Source of the DNA: CAYSLC01 sp964431545
GTDB lineage: Bacteria > Desulfobacterota > Desulfobacteria > Desulfobacterales > JAABSP01
Length of the DNA stretch: 58,535 nt
Assembly: GCA_964431545.1 (NCBI GenBank)
Contig: CAYSLC010000007.1
Span: 1 to 58,535, forward strand
Reading direction: 5' to 3'
The first letter of the stretch is position 1; each line of letters begins with the position of its first letter. This document shows, piece by piece, positions 34,206 to 41,703 of the stretch. Position numbers and translations under genes: made by a program. The notes under the pieces are model-generated. The model saw nothing but the letters and a program-made list of their open reading frames with translations. It did no database searches and was not told the origin of the DNA.

Positions 34206-35054
34206 TCAGATGTCGACGGGAAGGCCGCTCTCCCTGAACAGCGGTTTGAGATAGGAGAGGCTCTCCCGGCCGGCCGCCTCGGGACGGTCCACGTAGGGGT
34301 AGAGTTCCAGGCTGATGTGACCGTCGTACCCCGTGCGCTCCATGGCCCGGAAGACGGCGGCGAAATCGATCGCCCCGAGCCCGGGGATCAGGTGATTGTG
34401 GGCCCGGCTGTCCGCGATGTCCTCGATGTGGACATGGCCCACCCACTGGAAAAGCTCCTCGAAGGCGGCCGCCGGATCCTCGCCGGCGCAGAAAAAGTGG
34501 CCGATGTCGAAGTTGAGGCCCACCATATCCGAGCGGATGTCCCGGATAAACGGCTTGAACTCCGACGTCCGTTCGATGAGCAGGTCCGGCTCCGGCTCGA
34601 TGAGGAGCCGGATCCCCAGCTCCTCGGCCCTGGGGATCACCTGTTCCAGGCCGTGATGGAAATGGGTGAAGGCCCTGGTCCGGGGCATGGTGCCCAAGGG
34701 ACCGCCGGGGGGAACGGAGATGTTGGCGCAGCCGAGGGCCTTGGCGGTCTCCAGGCAGTCGAGGGTGTGGCGGATCCGAATCCGGCGCCGTTCCTCCGCC
34801 TCCTCGATCCAGGAGGGCAGGTGGGTGTCCCCCACCGCGAAGAGGGTGAAGCTGTTGAGGTTGGTCACGGTGAGTTCCAGCCGTTCCAGGGCCCTCCGGA
34901 TGCGGGTCATCTCCTGGGCATCCGTGTCCGGCGGGTAGAGGTGGGGATGATCGCACATGATCTCGGCGCCCTTGAAGCCGAGTTCGGCGATCATCTCAAG
35001 GGAGCGGATGAGGGAATATTTGACAAAGGCGTTGGTGCTGTATCCGAATACCAT
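34206..35054 (-). CDS. Sugar phosphate isomerase/epimerase (TIM-barrel, AP-endonuclease-2 fold)
   Basis: Cytosolic TIM-barrel protein of 282 residues in the xylose-isomerase-like superfamily. Metal-binding residues expected in this fold are visible: IEPEPD, NFDIGHFFCAGED, HVHIEDI and ISLELYPY. The substrate is not determinable. It lies 24 bases after the inositol-3-phosphate synthase gene on the same strand, so a role in inositol or related cyclitol metabolism is a reasonable inference. The start MVFGYSTNAFVKYSL is at 35054. Confidence 0.82.
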   Translation of the reverse strand: MVFGYSTNAFVKYSLIRSLEMIAELGFKGAEIMCDHPHLYPPDTDAQEMTRIRRALERLELTVTNLNSFTLFAVGDTHLPSWIEEAEERRRIRIRHTLDCLETAKALGCANISVPPGGPLGTMPRTRAFTHFHHGLEQVIPRAEELGIRLLIEPEPDLLIERTSEFKPFIRDIRSDMVGLNFDIGHFFCAGEDPAAAFEELFQWVGHVHIEDIADSRAHNHLIPGLGAIDFAAVFRAMERTGYDGHISLELYPYVDRPEAAGRESLSYLKPLFRESGLPVDI

Positions 35055-35078
35055 AGGGGGGCAAACCTCCGTATCGGT

Positions 35079-36260
35079 TCATTTTACGTGGGATCGCCAG
35101 GCCCGCTCGCACGCCGACGCCAGCCGCTCCAGCGCGAGTACCTGGTCCTGGAAGCTTATGGGAGGATTATCGCCCACCGGCTTTTTAAAGTAAAGCCCCA
35201 GTTCGGGGACCGGTCCGGATCGGCCGGCGGACTTCAATGCGGTCATCCAACGGCACAGATCGATGATCATGGGGGCGGCCAGGATGGAGTCTCTTCCCTG
35301 GAGGTTGAGCCGAAGGCTCATGGGCATGTCGAAGATGCCGGTGAAGTCGATGACGTCCCACGCCTCCTTGGCATCCCCCCGGGGGGGGTAATAGTCGATG
35401 TGGACCTTGTGGGCCGGGGCTCCGTACCGCTCTCCCACCCGGTAGCCGAGGATCTGATCCAACAGTTCGGTCTTGTTGGAGAGCTTGCCCCGGGCGCATT
35501 CCGGATCCATCAGGTTCTCCCCGTCGGCGTTGCCCAGGATGTTGAGGCTGTACCAGCCGTCCACCGCGAGACGCCGCGCTTTGAGGGCGGATGCCAGGAC
35601 CACTTTGAGATAGGTCTGACCGGTCTTGCCGTCCCGCCCTGCCAGGGGGACCCCCTGTCGGACCGCCGCCTCCAGGACCTCCGGGAGTTCCACGGGGTTG
35701 GGGGTGAAGTTGACAACGGGAACGCCGCTTCTGATCGCGGCCGTTACGTAGGCGAGGTCCGGAAACCGACGGCCCTCGTCCACTGGATGATCCGGACCCG
35801 GGGACGGACCCCGGGCCGACGGTCCGGCGCAGGCGGGCAGCAGGTTGGCCAGCACGGGTGCGGCATGGGGGGTTCGACGCCGGAACGCCTCCATGTCCCT
35901 TGTCAGGATCGCCACCCGCTGCTCGAACGGGAGCATCGGGTCGGGTGCCTCCCGGACCGGGATGGCGTCGATCTCCCGAACCGCCGGCTCCCAGGCGGCG
36001 GCCGGCAGGACCCCATGGCGGCGGATCGCTTCGGAGACCGGGGCCTGGGTGATGTCCCATCCGGCCATCTTGATCGCCTCCGGCTTTCCCATCCATCCCA
36101 TCCAGGGAAAGGTTTCCGCCGTGGTGAGATAGGGCACCACCGATTGGGGATTGCCGGGCAGGGCGGCGACGGCGGCGGCCAGGGTGGTGCCGATGGCGCC
36201 CTTGGCGCCCGCTATCAGCATCAATATGGAGTGGGTCTCGCGGGGATCGGTGTCGGTCAT
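35079..36260 (-). CDS. Inositol-3-phosphate synthase (MIPS)
   Basis: NAD-dependent enzyme that converts glucose 6-phosphate to myo-inositol 3-phosphate (named 1-phosphate in older usage). The protein has 393 residues, the shorter prokaryotic form. Key segments are AGAKGAIGTTLA for NAD binding, GRDGKTGQTYLK, NILGNADGENLMDP, SNKTELLDQILGY and the active-site DYYPPRGDAKEAWD. Bacterial members supply inositol for phosphatidylinositol or for compatible solutes. I chose ATG 36260 (MTDTDPRETHSIL); GAGGAG lies 13 bases upstream. It is co-oriented with the sugar isomerase. Confidence 0.9.
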   Translation of the reverse strand: MTDTDPRETHSILMLIAGAKGAIGTTLAAAVAALPGNPQSVVPYLTTAETFPWMGWMGKPEAIKMAGWDITQAPVSEAIRRHGVLPAAAWEPAVREIDAIPVREAPDPMLPFEQRVAILTRDMEAFRRRTPHAAPVLANLLPACAGPSARGPSPGPDHPVDEGRRFPDLAYVTAAIRSGVPVVNFTPNPVELPEVLEAAVRQGVPLAGRDGKTGQTYLKVVLASALKARRLAVDGWYSLNILGNADGENLMDPECARGKLSNKTELLDQILGYRVGERYGAPAHKVHIDYYPPRGDAKEAWDVIDFTGIFDMPMSLRLNLQGRDSILAAPMIIDLCRWMTALKSAGRSGPVPELGLYFKKPVGDNPPISFQDQVLALERLASACERAWRSHVK

Positions 36261-36287
36261 AGGTCCGGTACGGCTCCTCCTCGGCTT

Positions 36288-36316
36288 TTGATTTTCCAAA
36301 ACAGATAGATTATACT
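36288..36316 (+). promoter_or_regulatory. Sigma-70 promoter for the molybdopterin-binding protein gene
   Basis: A -35 TTGATT (36288-36293), a 17-base spacer and a -10 TATACT (36311-36316) lie in the divergent gap after the inositol-phosphate synthase start. The predicted start point is about 30 bases before ATG 36355. Confidence 0.6.
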
Positions 36317-36354
36317 AAACGATATTGAACCGCAATCCCAAAAGGGGGAACCCG

Positions 36355-37407
36355 ATGACCAGGGAAAAGCAGGGGGCGGTCATGAAGACCGTTCCCATCC
36401 AGGAAGCGGAGGGGATGGTCCTCTGCCATGATGTGACCCGAATCATCCCCGGCAGTTTCAAGGGCCGGGCGTTCAAGAAGGGCCATGTGATCACCGCACA
36501 GGACATCCCGACGTTGTTGGACATGGGCAAGGCCCATATCTACGTCTTCGATCCCGCGGACGGGCTGATCCATGAAAACGAGGCCGCCCTCCGGATGGCC
36601 CGGGCGGCCGCCGGCGGGGGCCTTGCGTTCTCCGAGCCGGTGGAGGGTCGGGTCAACCTCTCTTCCTCCCTGGACGGGCTTCTCAAGGTGAACGTGTCGG
36701 CCCTCCAACGGATCAACGGCGTCCCCGACGTGGTGTTCGCCACCCGCCATACCAACCTGCGTGTCCGGGCCGGGGAGGCCGTGGCCGGTACCCGCATCAT
36801 CCCTTTGGTGACGCCGGAGGCCACCATCCAACGGGTGGCGTCGATCTGCCGGGAGGCGCCCCCGGTGATCGAGGTTCGCCCCCTCAAAAGCGCCGCGGTG
36901 GGGATCGTTACCACCGGAAGCGAGGTCTTTCACGGGCGCATCGAGGACCGGTTCGGTCCGGTGCTCCGGGAGAAGTTCATCGACCTGGGGAGCCGGGTCA
37001 GGGACCAGGTCTTCGTCTCCGACGACGTGGAGATGACAGCCGACGCCATCCGCAAGCTGGTCGACGACGGGGCCGACCTGGTCGCGGTCACCGGCGGCAT
37101 GTCCGTGGATCCCGATGATCGGACCCCCGCCGCGATCCGGGCGACCGGTGCCGCGGTGGTGACCTACGGCGCCCCGACCTTTCCCGGCGCCATGTTCATG
37201 CTGGCCCACCTGGGGGATGTGCCGGTCCTCGGGCTCCCCGGCTGTGTCATGTACCATCGGGCCAGCATTTTCGATCTGGTGGTCCCCCGAATCCTGGCCG
37301 GTGACCCGGTGACCCGGGAGGAGATCGTCACCATGGGGCATGGCGGCTTCTGCGCCGGCTGCGCCGACTGCCGATTTCCGGCCTGCGGCTTCGGCAGGGG
37401 CGGCTGA
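36355..37407 (+). CDS. Molybdopterin-binding protein (MoCF domain) with C-terminal Cys cluster
   Basis: Protein of 350 residues with a MoaB/MogA-type molybdopterin-binding domain in the C-terminal half (VGIVTTGSEVFHGRI, DLVAVTGGMSVDPDD, PGAMFMLAHLGDVPVLGLPG). The N-terminal half, with GMVLCHDVTRIIPGSFKGRAF, resembles the linked MoeA-like region. The tail GFCAGCADCRFPACGFG contains four cysteines and could bind a metal or cluster. The exact reaction is unclear; it may act in molybdenum cofactor sensing or handling. ATG 36355 follows AAGGGGG; ATG 36382 is an alternative start. Confidence 0.82.
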   Translation: MTREKQGAVMKTVPIQEAEGMVLCHDVTRIIPGSFKGRAFKKGHVITAQDIPTLLDMGKAHIYVFDPADGLIHENEAALRMARAAAGGGLAFSEPVEGRVNLSSSLDGLLKVNVSALQRINGVPDVVFATRHTNLRVRAGEAVAGTRIIPLVTPEATIQRVASICREAPPVIEVRPLKSAAVGIVTTGSEVFHGRIEDRFGPVLREKFIDLGSRVRDQVFVSDDVEMTADAIRKLVDDGADLVAVTGGMSVDPDDRTPAAIRATGAAVVTYGAPTFPGAMFMLAHLGDVPVLGLPGCVMYHRASIFDLVVPRILAGDPVTREEIVTMGHGGFCAGCADCRFPACGFGRGG

Positions 37408-37451
37408 AGCGGCCGGTTCGACGGGATCCCATGCCACGGGAATGAATTCGA

Positions 37452-38114
37452 ATGCGTATGAAGGACTACTACATCGTCTTGGGGGTTCCGAGACAGGAGA
37501 GCCAGGAGGGGATCCGGAACGCCTACCGGAACCTGGCGAAAAAGCACCACCCCGACAGGGCGGGGAACGAGGAGACCGCGCGGTTCCAGGATATTTCCGA
37601 GGCCTACGAGGTCCTTTCGGACCCGGAAAAGCGTGGGTGTTACAACGAGACGCTGGAGAGGGAGGAGGGGGGCGGGCGACGGATCCCCGTGCGCAGGGCC
37701 TCCCGACCTCCCGCCGGCCCCATGCCGGGTCGCCGGTTCGATCCGGGGTCGGCGCCGACCGGTGATCCCTGGACGTCCTTGTTCGAAGATCTCTTTTTTA
37801 GAGATCCTTCCGGGTTCCGGTCCCGATCCGCGCCTCCACCGGAAGGGAGGGCCGACATGGAGGTGGTTCTGAGTCCGGAAGAGGCTCGAAACGGCACCTC
37901 CGGGCTCTTCAAGGCCCCCTGCCCGGCGGCCTGCGACCGCTGCGGAGGGGCCGGGAGGGACCTCTTTTTCGCCTGCCCCGCGTGCCGGGGCGCCGGTCAG
38001 GTTCTCCGGGAGCGGACCCTGAAGCTGGTGATCCCCGCCGGGGTGAAGGACGGCGGCCTCCTGGAAGCCTCCCTCGGCGGCGGTCGCCTCCGGTTCCGCG
38101 TCCGGGTGGCCTGA
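37452..38114 (+). CDS. Small J-domain protein with half-length DnaJ zinc finger
   Basis: Protein of 220 residues. The N-terminal J domain (MKDYYIVLGVPRQES) carries HPD at 33-35 and so should stimulate a DnaK ATPase. A Pro/Arg-rich linker follows. Instead of the four CxxCxGxG repeats of DnaJ it has only two, near residues 160-184 (CDRCGGAG and CPACRGAG), enough for one zinc site. It ends after a single short beta domain (LKLVIPAGVKDGGLL). It is distinct from the longer DnaJ-like protein at 1877-2794. The start is ATG 37452 or 37458. Confidence 0.82.
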   Translation: MRMKDYYIVLGVPRQESQEGIRNAYRNLAKKHHPDRAGNEETARFQDISEAYEVLSDPEKRGCYNETLEREEGGGRRIPVRRASRPPAGPMPGRRFDPGSAPTGDPWTSLFEDLFFRDPSGFRSRSAPPPEGRADMEVVLSPEEARNGTSGLFKAPCPAACDRCGGAGRDLFFACPACRGAGQVLRERTLKLVIPAGVKDGGLLEASLGGGRLRFRVRVA

Positions 38115-38223
38115 AAGGCCGGCCGCCGGGGTTGATGGCGGGGAGCCGCTCACAGAACAGGGGGTTGACGGCCTCCTTTCCTATTCGGCCATTCATATCC
38201 GGCGCAAACCACCCGGACGAGCC

Positions 38224-38868
38224 TCACGATCTCCGGAAAAGCGCATAGACGGAATGGGCATACCGGTTCAGATAGGGCATCGGTGAGTACCGCAGTTTCC
38301 GGATCAAACGGACCGCAAGGGGCCGGGGTTTTTCTAAAACCGACAACCGGACAAGCTGGAATCCTTGGGATGCCCGGTTTTCTGTAAAAAAGTGCACGAT
38401 TTGTGAAACACAGAAGAACCACTTGTGCCGATCCTCCGGTTTCTCCAACGGGAGTCCATAGTGGGAAAATTGCCCATGGCCGCGGGCGATCTTCTTCCGT
38501 GCCAAGCACCAGCAGTTGGGCAGCGACACCAGCACATACCGTCCGGAAACGCGGAACAGCTCGGCGTAGATCCGGTGCAACGCATCGAGATGTTCCAGCA
38601 CGTCGATGCACAACACCGCTGCAAACTCTCCGTCTTTATATGGAATACAGGCGACGGCCTCTAAGTCGACGAAACGATCGGGCTCTCCCCCGATATCGAT
38701 GCCGACATAGCGGTCGCTCTTCAGCCGCTTGCGCAGCGGCGCCTCGGAGCATCCGACATCCAATACCCCGTCTAAAAAAAGCTCCGGATAAGAATTGAAA
38801 ATGTATTCGCTTCTTGACTGTCTGTCCGGAAAAGCGACGTTGATCACTTCGAGTATGGGCTGATCCAT
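38224..38868 (-). CDS. Class I SAM-dependent methyltransferase, unknown substrate
   Basis: Protein of 214 residues with a Methyltransf_11/25-type fold: GVLDVGCSEAPLRKRL as SAM motif I, YVGIDIGGEPDRFVDL, and LCIDVLEHLDALHRIYAELFRVSGRYVLVSLPNC. The lower GC content and less GC-rich codon choice than the neighbouring genes suggest recent transfer. The gene directly follows a truncated zinc-ribbon fragment of the kind that begins some methyltransferases. Such enzymes often modify surface sugars or lipids, but nothing here fixes the substrate. Confidence 0.78.
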   Translation of the reverse strand: MDQPILEVINVAFPDRQSRSEYIFNSYPELFLDGVLDVGCSEAPLRKRLKSDRYVGIDIGGEPDRFVDLEAVACIPYKDGEFAAVLCIDVLEHLDALHRIYAELFRVSGRYVLVSLPNCWCLARKKIARGHGQFSHYGLPLEKPEDRHKWFFCVSQIVHFFTENRASQGFQLVRLSVLEKPRPLAVRLIRKLRYSPMPYLNRYAHSVYALFRRS

Positions 38869-38871
38869 ATT

Positions 38872-39042
38872 TCACGCATGAAAAACGCCGCATTCGAGCA
38901 GCCGATATTCTTTGCCGATCAGTTTCGCCTGCAACGGTTCAGGCACACCGATCGCATGCAGCAGTCCTTCATCGTAAGGCAATGAAATCAATTCTTGATT
39001 CTGTTGGTTCTCGCAAACAGGGCATCGTCGACGTTCGATCAT
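38872..39042 (-). pseudogene. Truncated zinc-binding N-terminus of a methyltransferase
   Basis: The frame MIERRRCPVCENQQNQELIS, LPYDEGLLHAIG, YRLLECGVFHA stops after 56 residues. The RRCPVCxxxxxxxL start and LLEC.. end match the N-terminal zinc-binding domain that precedes the catalytic domain in many sugar or small-molecule methyltransferases, where the sequence normally continues as a second CxxC. Here the second cysteine pair is broken (CGVFHA) by the stop. I read it as a gene remnant beside the intact methyltransferase. Confidence 0.5.
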
Positions 39043-39080
39043 GGGGATTGCTTTCGGTGTAACGGGGTCATCGAAAGAGA

Positions 39081-39115
39081 GCCGCCCCGGGGGAAGGGGG
39101 TTCCCGCGGGGCGGC
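39081..39115. repeat. GC-rich perfect 9-bp inverted repeat
   Basis: GCCGCCCCG at 39081-39089 and its exact complement at 39107-39115 flank a 17-base G-rich loop, inside the otherwise AT-richer remnant patch. On the minus strand it is followed by TCTCTTTCG, a poor terminator tail. It may be a decayed terminator. Confidence 0.5.
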
Positions 39116-39248
39116 AGCCATTTGCTGTAGATGGAGGTTGCAGAATGGCATGGGTATAAGATTTGCATTTGTTTCTAAAAATCAAACGGCGGATCAGGTT
39201 TTTGAATGGTCATATAGCGCTTTTTTTATAATAAATACATGTTGTTAA

Positions 39249-39371
39249 AATGGAAAAAAAATAAAGCCGGGAAAAGAGCTTCCAAAAGAAGAACTCTCAA
39301 GAGAGATTGAAACTCTCAAATCGGAAAATCGGCGGTTAAAGGAGGTCAATGAGAAAGTTCGAAGCTTATAA
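39249..39371 (+). pseudogene. Fragment of a coiled-coil protein, possibly a transposase remnant
   Basis: A 40-codon open frame begins after TAA at 39246-39248 with no start codon and ends at TAA 39369-39371. It encodes GKKIKPGKELPKEELSREIE, then TLKSENRRLKEVNEKVRSL, a clear heptad-rich coiled coil with leucine spacing. Such tails occur at the ends of some transposase and regulator subunits. Base composition is much more AT-rich than the surroundings. The remaining stretch 39372-39440 shows nothing recognisable. Confidence 0.3.
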
Positions 39372-39440
39372 CGCAGGTGAAAGCACACGGTCAACTGTAA
39401 ATTCGTGGTGTGAAAATTTGTGATGAAACTGGGGAGTTTG

Positions 39441-41666
39441 TCATCGCAAAGTCGAGTGATCGAATCCAGTCCGTGAAGCGCGTTGAGGTGGCGCATTCGC
39501 GGAAGCCGGGTCCGGAGCTTCCGGACCCGGCCGCCAGCCGAGGGGAGCCCGAAGCCGGATCAGGGCGTCCACCACCCTCGCGTCGAACTGCTTCCCCTTT
39601 TGCCGGTTCAGATGGTCGAGCACTTCCGCCGCCGGAATCCCATCCTTATAATACCGTTTCTGGGTCATGGCATCGAAGACGTCCGCCACGGCGACGATCT
39701 TGCCCGCCAGGGTGATCTCCTCTTCGGACAATCGGCCCGGGTACCCGTTCCCGTCACACCGCTCGTGGTGCTGCTGGATGGCCTGTGCGGTCAGTATCGG
39801 GAGATCCACGGCCTCCATGATCTTCCTGCCGATCTCCGGATGGGTCCGGATCAGGTCCATCTCCGGGTCGGTCAGTCGCCCCTTTTTGGTCAAAACAGCG
39901 TCGGGGATGCCGATCTTCCCGATGTCATGGATCAGTGCCCCCAGATAGATATCATCCTGGATCTCTTCGGAAAGCTCCAGTTGCCCGGCGATCTCCATGC
40001 TGATCTGCGCCACGCGGCGGGAGTGGCCCCCGGTCTGGGAATCCTTGGCATCCACCGCGGCGGCGATGGCGTCGATGGCGCTGATGAGCATCTTTTTTCT
40101 GGCCCGGCTCTCCTCCAGCAGGGAGAAGTACCAGGAGGAGGCCAGGACCACGGAGGCGATGGACTGGACCCGCCCCTCCGGAACCGATTTCCGCCACCCC
40201 AAAAGGGTGTATTGGGGATCCGCTGGAGCCCCCTGGGCGGGCAGTGGAATGTAGAGGCGGTAGGGAAAGGGCCGCCCCGCTCCCCGGAGGAGGATCAGTC
40301 CGCGGTCTTCCGAAGAAGCCTCCTGCCGGGGTGGCGGCATTTCCCCCCCCATGCCGTTCAGGGAGGTCTTTGTCCGGAGGAGGTGGATGCCCGTCCGGGC
40401 GGCGATCTTCGGCCAGGCGGCCTCCAGATAGGCCTCATAGGTGGTGGAATGGTCCCGGGGGATCAGCAGATCGTGGATCGTCGCCATGGAATAGTGCCGG
40501 ATCGCCAGTTCATTGGAAGAGAAGACGAACCGCCGGACGACCATGACAAAATAGAGGGAGGTGAAAGCCAGGGCCGGCGTCGATGCGGTGATCCAGATCC
40601 CTTGGGTGACGAAGAGGCAGCGGATGGCCGCGGCCATCACCCCGAACGCCGCCATCATGAGGAGCCATCCCCGGCGGGGGGACGCCCATTTTCCCAGAAG
40701 GTACCCGATCATTGCCCAGACCAGGACAATGGCTGCGTCCGTGGCGCGCGGGGTCCGCACGATCCCGCGTCCATTCAACGCCATGTGGATGATCTCCGCA
40801 TTGAGCTGAACGCCGGCGACCTCCTGGCGGCCGAACGGGGTCGGGATGTTGAAGAAGTCCTCGATCCCCGACGCCTTCACCCCCACCAGGACGATCTTCC
40901 CCTCGAATATTTCCGGGGAGATTCGGCCGTTGAGTACATCCCGGTATTCGTATCTTGGGAATACCGGCGCGGAAAAATCGATCCAGACGCGTCCCTCCCC
41001 GTCGAGCGGGAGAATATGGGGGCCGAGGCGGAGCCCCTGTTTCCCCCGTGCGTCCGCTTCCAGACGGGGCACCTCCCCGGTGACGGCCGAAAGGCCGGCG
41101 ATGGGAAAGGAGGGGAGCAATTGCGTTCCGATGCGCTTGACGGGGTTGAAATACCGTACCATCCCGTCGATATCGGTCTCCATGTTGGTATAGCCGCCGG
41201 AGAGGTTCGCCCGGGAGAGTGCCGGAAACGGCGGGATGATTCGGTAGGACCCGTTGGCGGGGTCGGCGATGAGGTGTTCGGCCAGGACCACCCGGCCGTG
41301 GGTCTCCACCGAGCGCGCCAGGGAGCGGTCCTGGTCGGGATCGCCATGCTCCGGAAAGAGAATGTCCACCAGGACCACATCCGCGAGGCGGAGTCGGTCC
41401 ACCAGGGCGGCGTGGCGGTCGCGGGGCCAGGGCCAGCGGCCGAGTTCTTCCAGGGAGGACTCGCCGGCCGTGATCAGGATGATCCGGGGAGGTTCGCCCT
41501 CCGGCGAGGCTCCGGAAAGATTCCAGTCGAAGATCAGCCGCTCCATCCGGTCCAGGGGGAGGGGGCGAAGGTACCCGTTTCCCGCCCAGAACAGGAGGAG
41601 CAAAAGGATGAAGACGCATCCGCCCTTCCGGGGGGAGGGGCGGGTGCCCGATTTTTCCGGATCCAT
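39441..41666 (-). CDS. CHASE2 - HD-GYP membrane phosphodiesterase
   Basis: Signalling protein of 741 residues. An N-terminal span (FILLLLLFWAGNGYL) is followed by a CHASE2 extracytoplasmic sensor domain (about 35-290; RWPWPRDRHAALVDRL, GYTNMETDIDGMVRYFNP, GKIVLVGVKASGIEDFFNIP), then three membrane spans (about 300-390). The cytoplasmic region ends in an HD-GYP domain (about 525-715) with HDIGKIGIPD and HHERCDGNGYPGRL, all catalytic residues retained. It should hydrolyse c-di-GMP in response to an envelope signal. It is the last gene of the riboswitch-led operon, 37 bases after the FecR gene. Confidence 0.93.
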   Translation of the reverse strand: MDPEKSGTRPSPRKGGCVFILLLLLFWAGNGYLRPLPLDRMERLIFDWNLSGASPEGEPPRIILITAGESSLEELGRWPWPRDRHAALVDRLRLADVVLVDILFPEHGDPDQDRSLARSVETHGRVVLAEHLIADPANGSYRIIPPFPALSRANLSGGYTNMETDIDGMVRYFNPVKRIGTQLLPSFPIAGLSAVTGEVPRLEADARGKQGLRLGPHILPLDGEGRVWIDFSAPVFPRYEYRDVLNGRISPEIFEGKIVLVGVKASGIEDFFNIPTPFGRQEVAGVQLNAEIIHMALNGRGIVRTPRATDAAIVLVWAMIGYLLGKWASPRRGWLLMMAAFGVMAAAIRCLFVTQGIWITASTPALAFTSLYFVMVVRRFVFSSNELAIRHYSMATIHDLLIPRDHSTTYEAYLEAAWPKIAARTGIHLLRTKTSLNGMGGEMPPPRQEASSEDRGLILLRGAGRPFPYRLYIPLPAQGAPADPQYTLLGWRKSVPEGRVQSIASVVLASSWYFSLLEESRARKKMLISAIDAIAAAVDAKDSQTGGHSRRVAQISMEIAGQLELSEEIQDDIYLGALIHDIGKIGIPDAVLTKKGRLTDPEMDLIRTHPEIGRKIMEAVDLPILTAQAIQQHHERCDGNGYPGRLSEEEITLAGKIVAVADVFDAMTQKRYYKDGIPAAEVLDHLNRQKGKQFDARVVDALIRLRAPLGWRPGPEAPDPASANAPPQRASRTGFDHSTLR

Positions 41667-41703
41667 CCGTCACCACCCGTGCGGGGCACTCCCCCGGACC
41701 GCG

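Noticed and set aside
39245..39496. 83-codon minus-strand frame in the AT-rich patch
   Set aside because: It is the reverse of the coiled-coil fragment and of the CHASE2/HD-GYP gene end; the composition is unlike a real protein.
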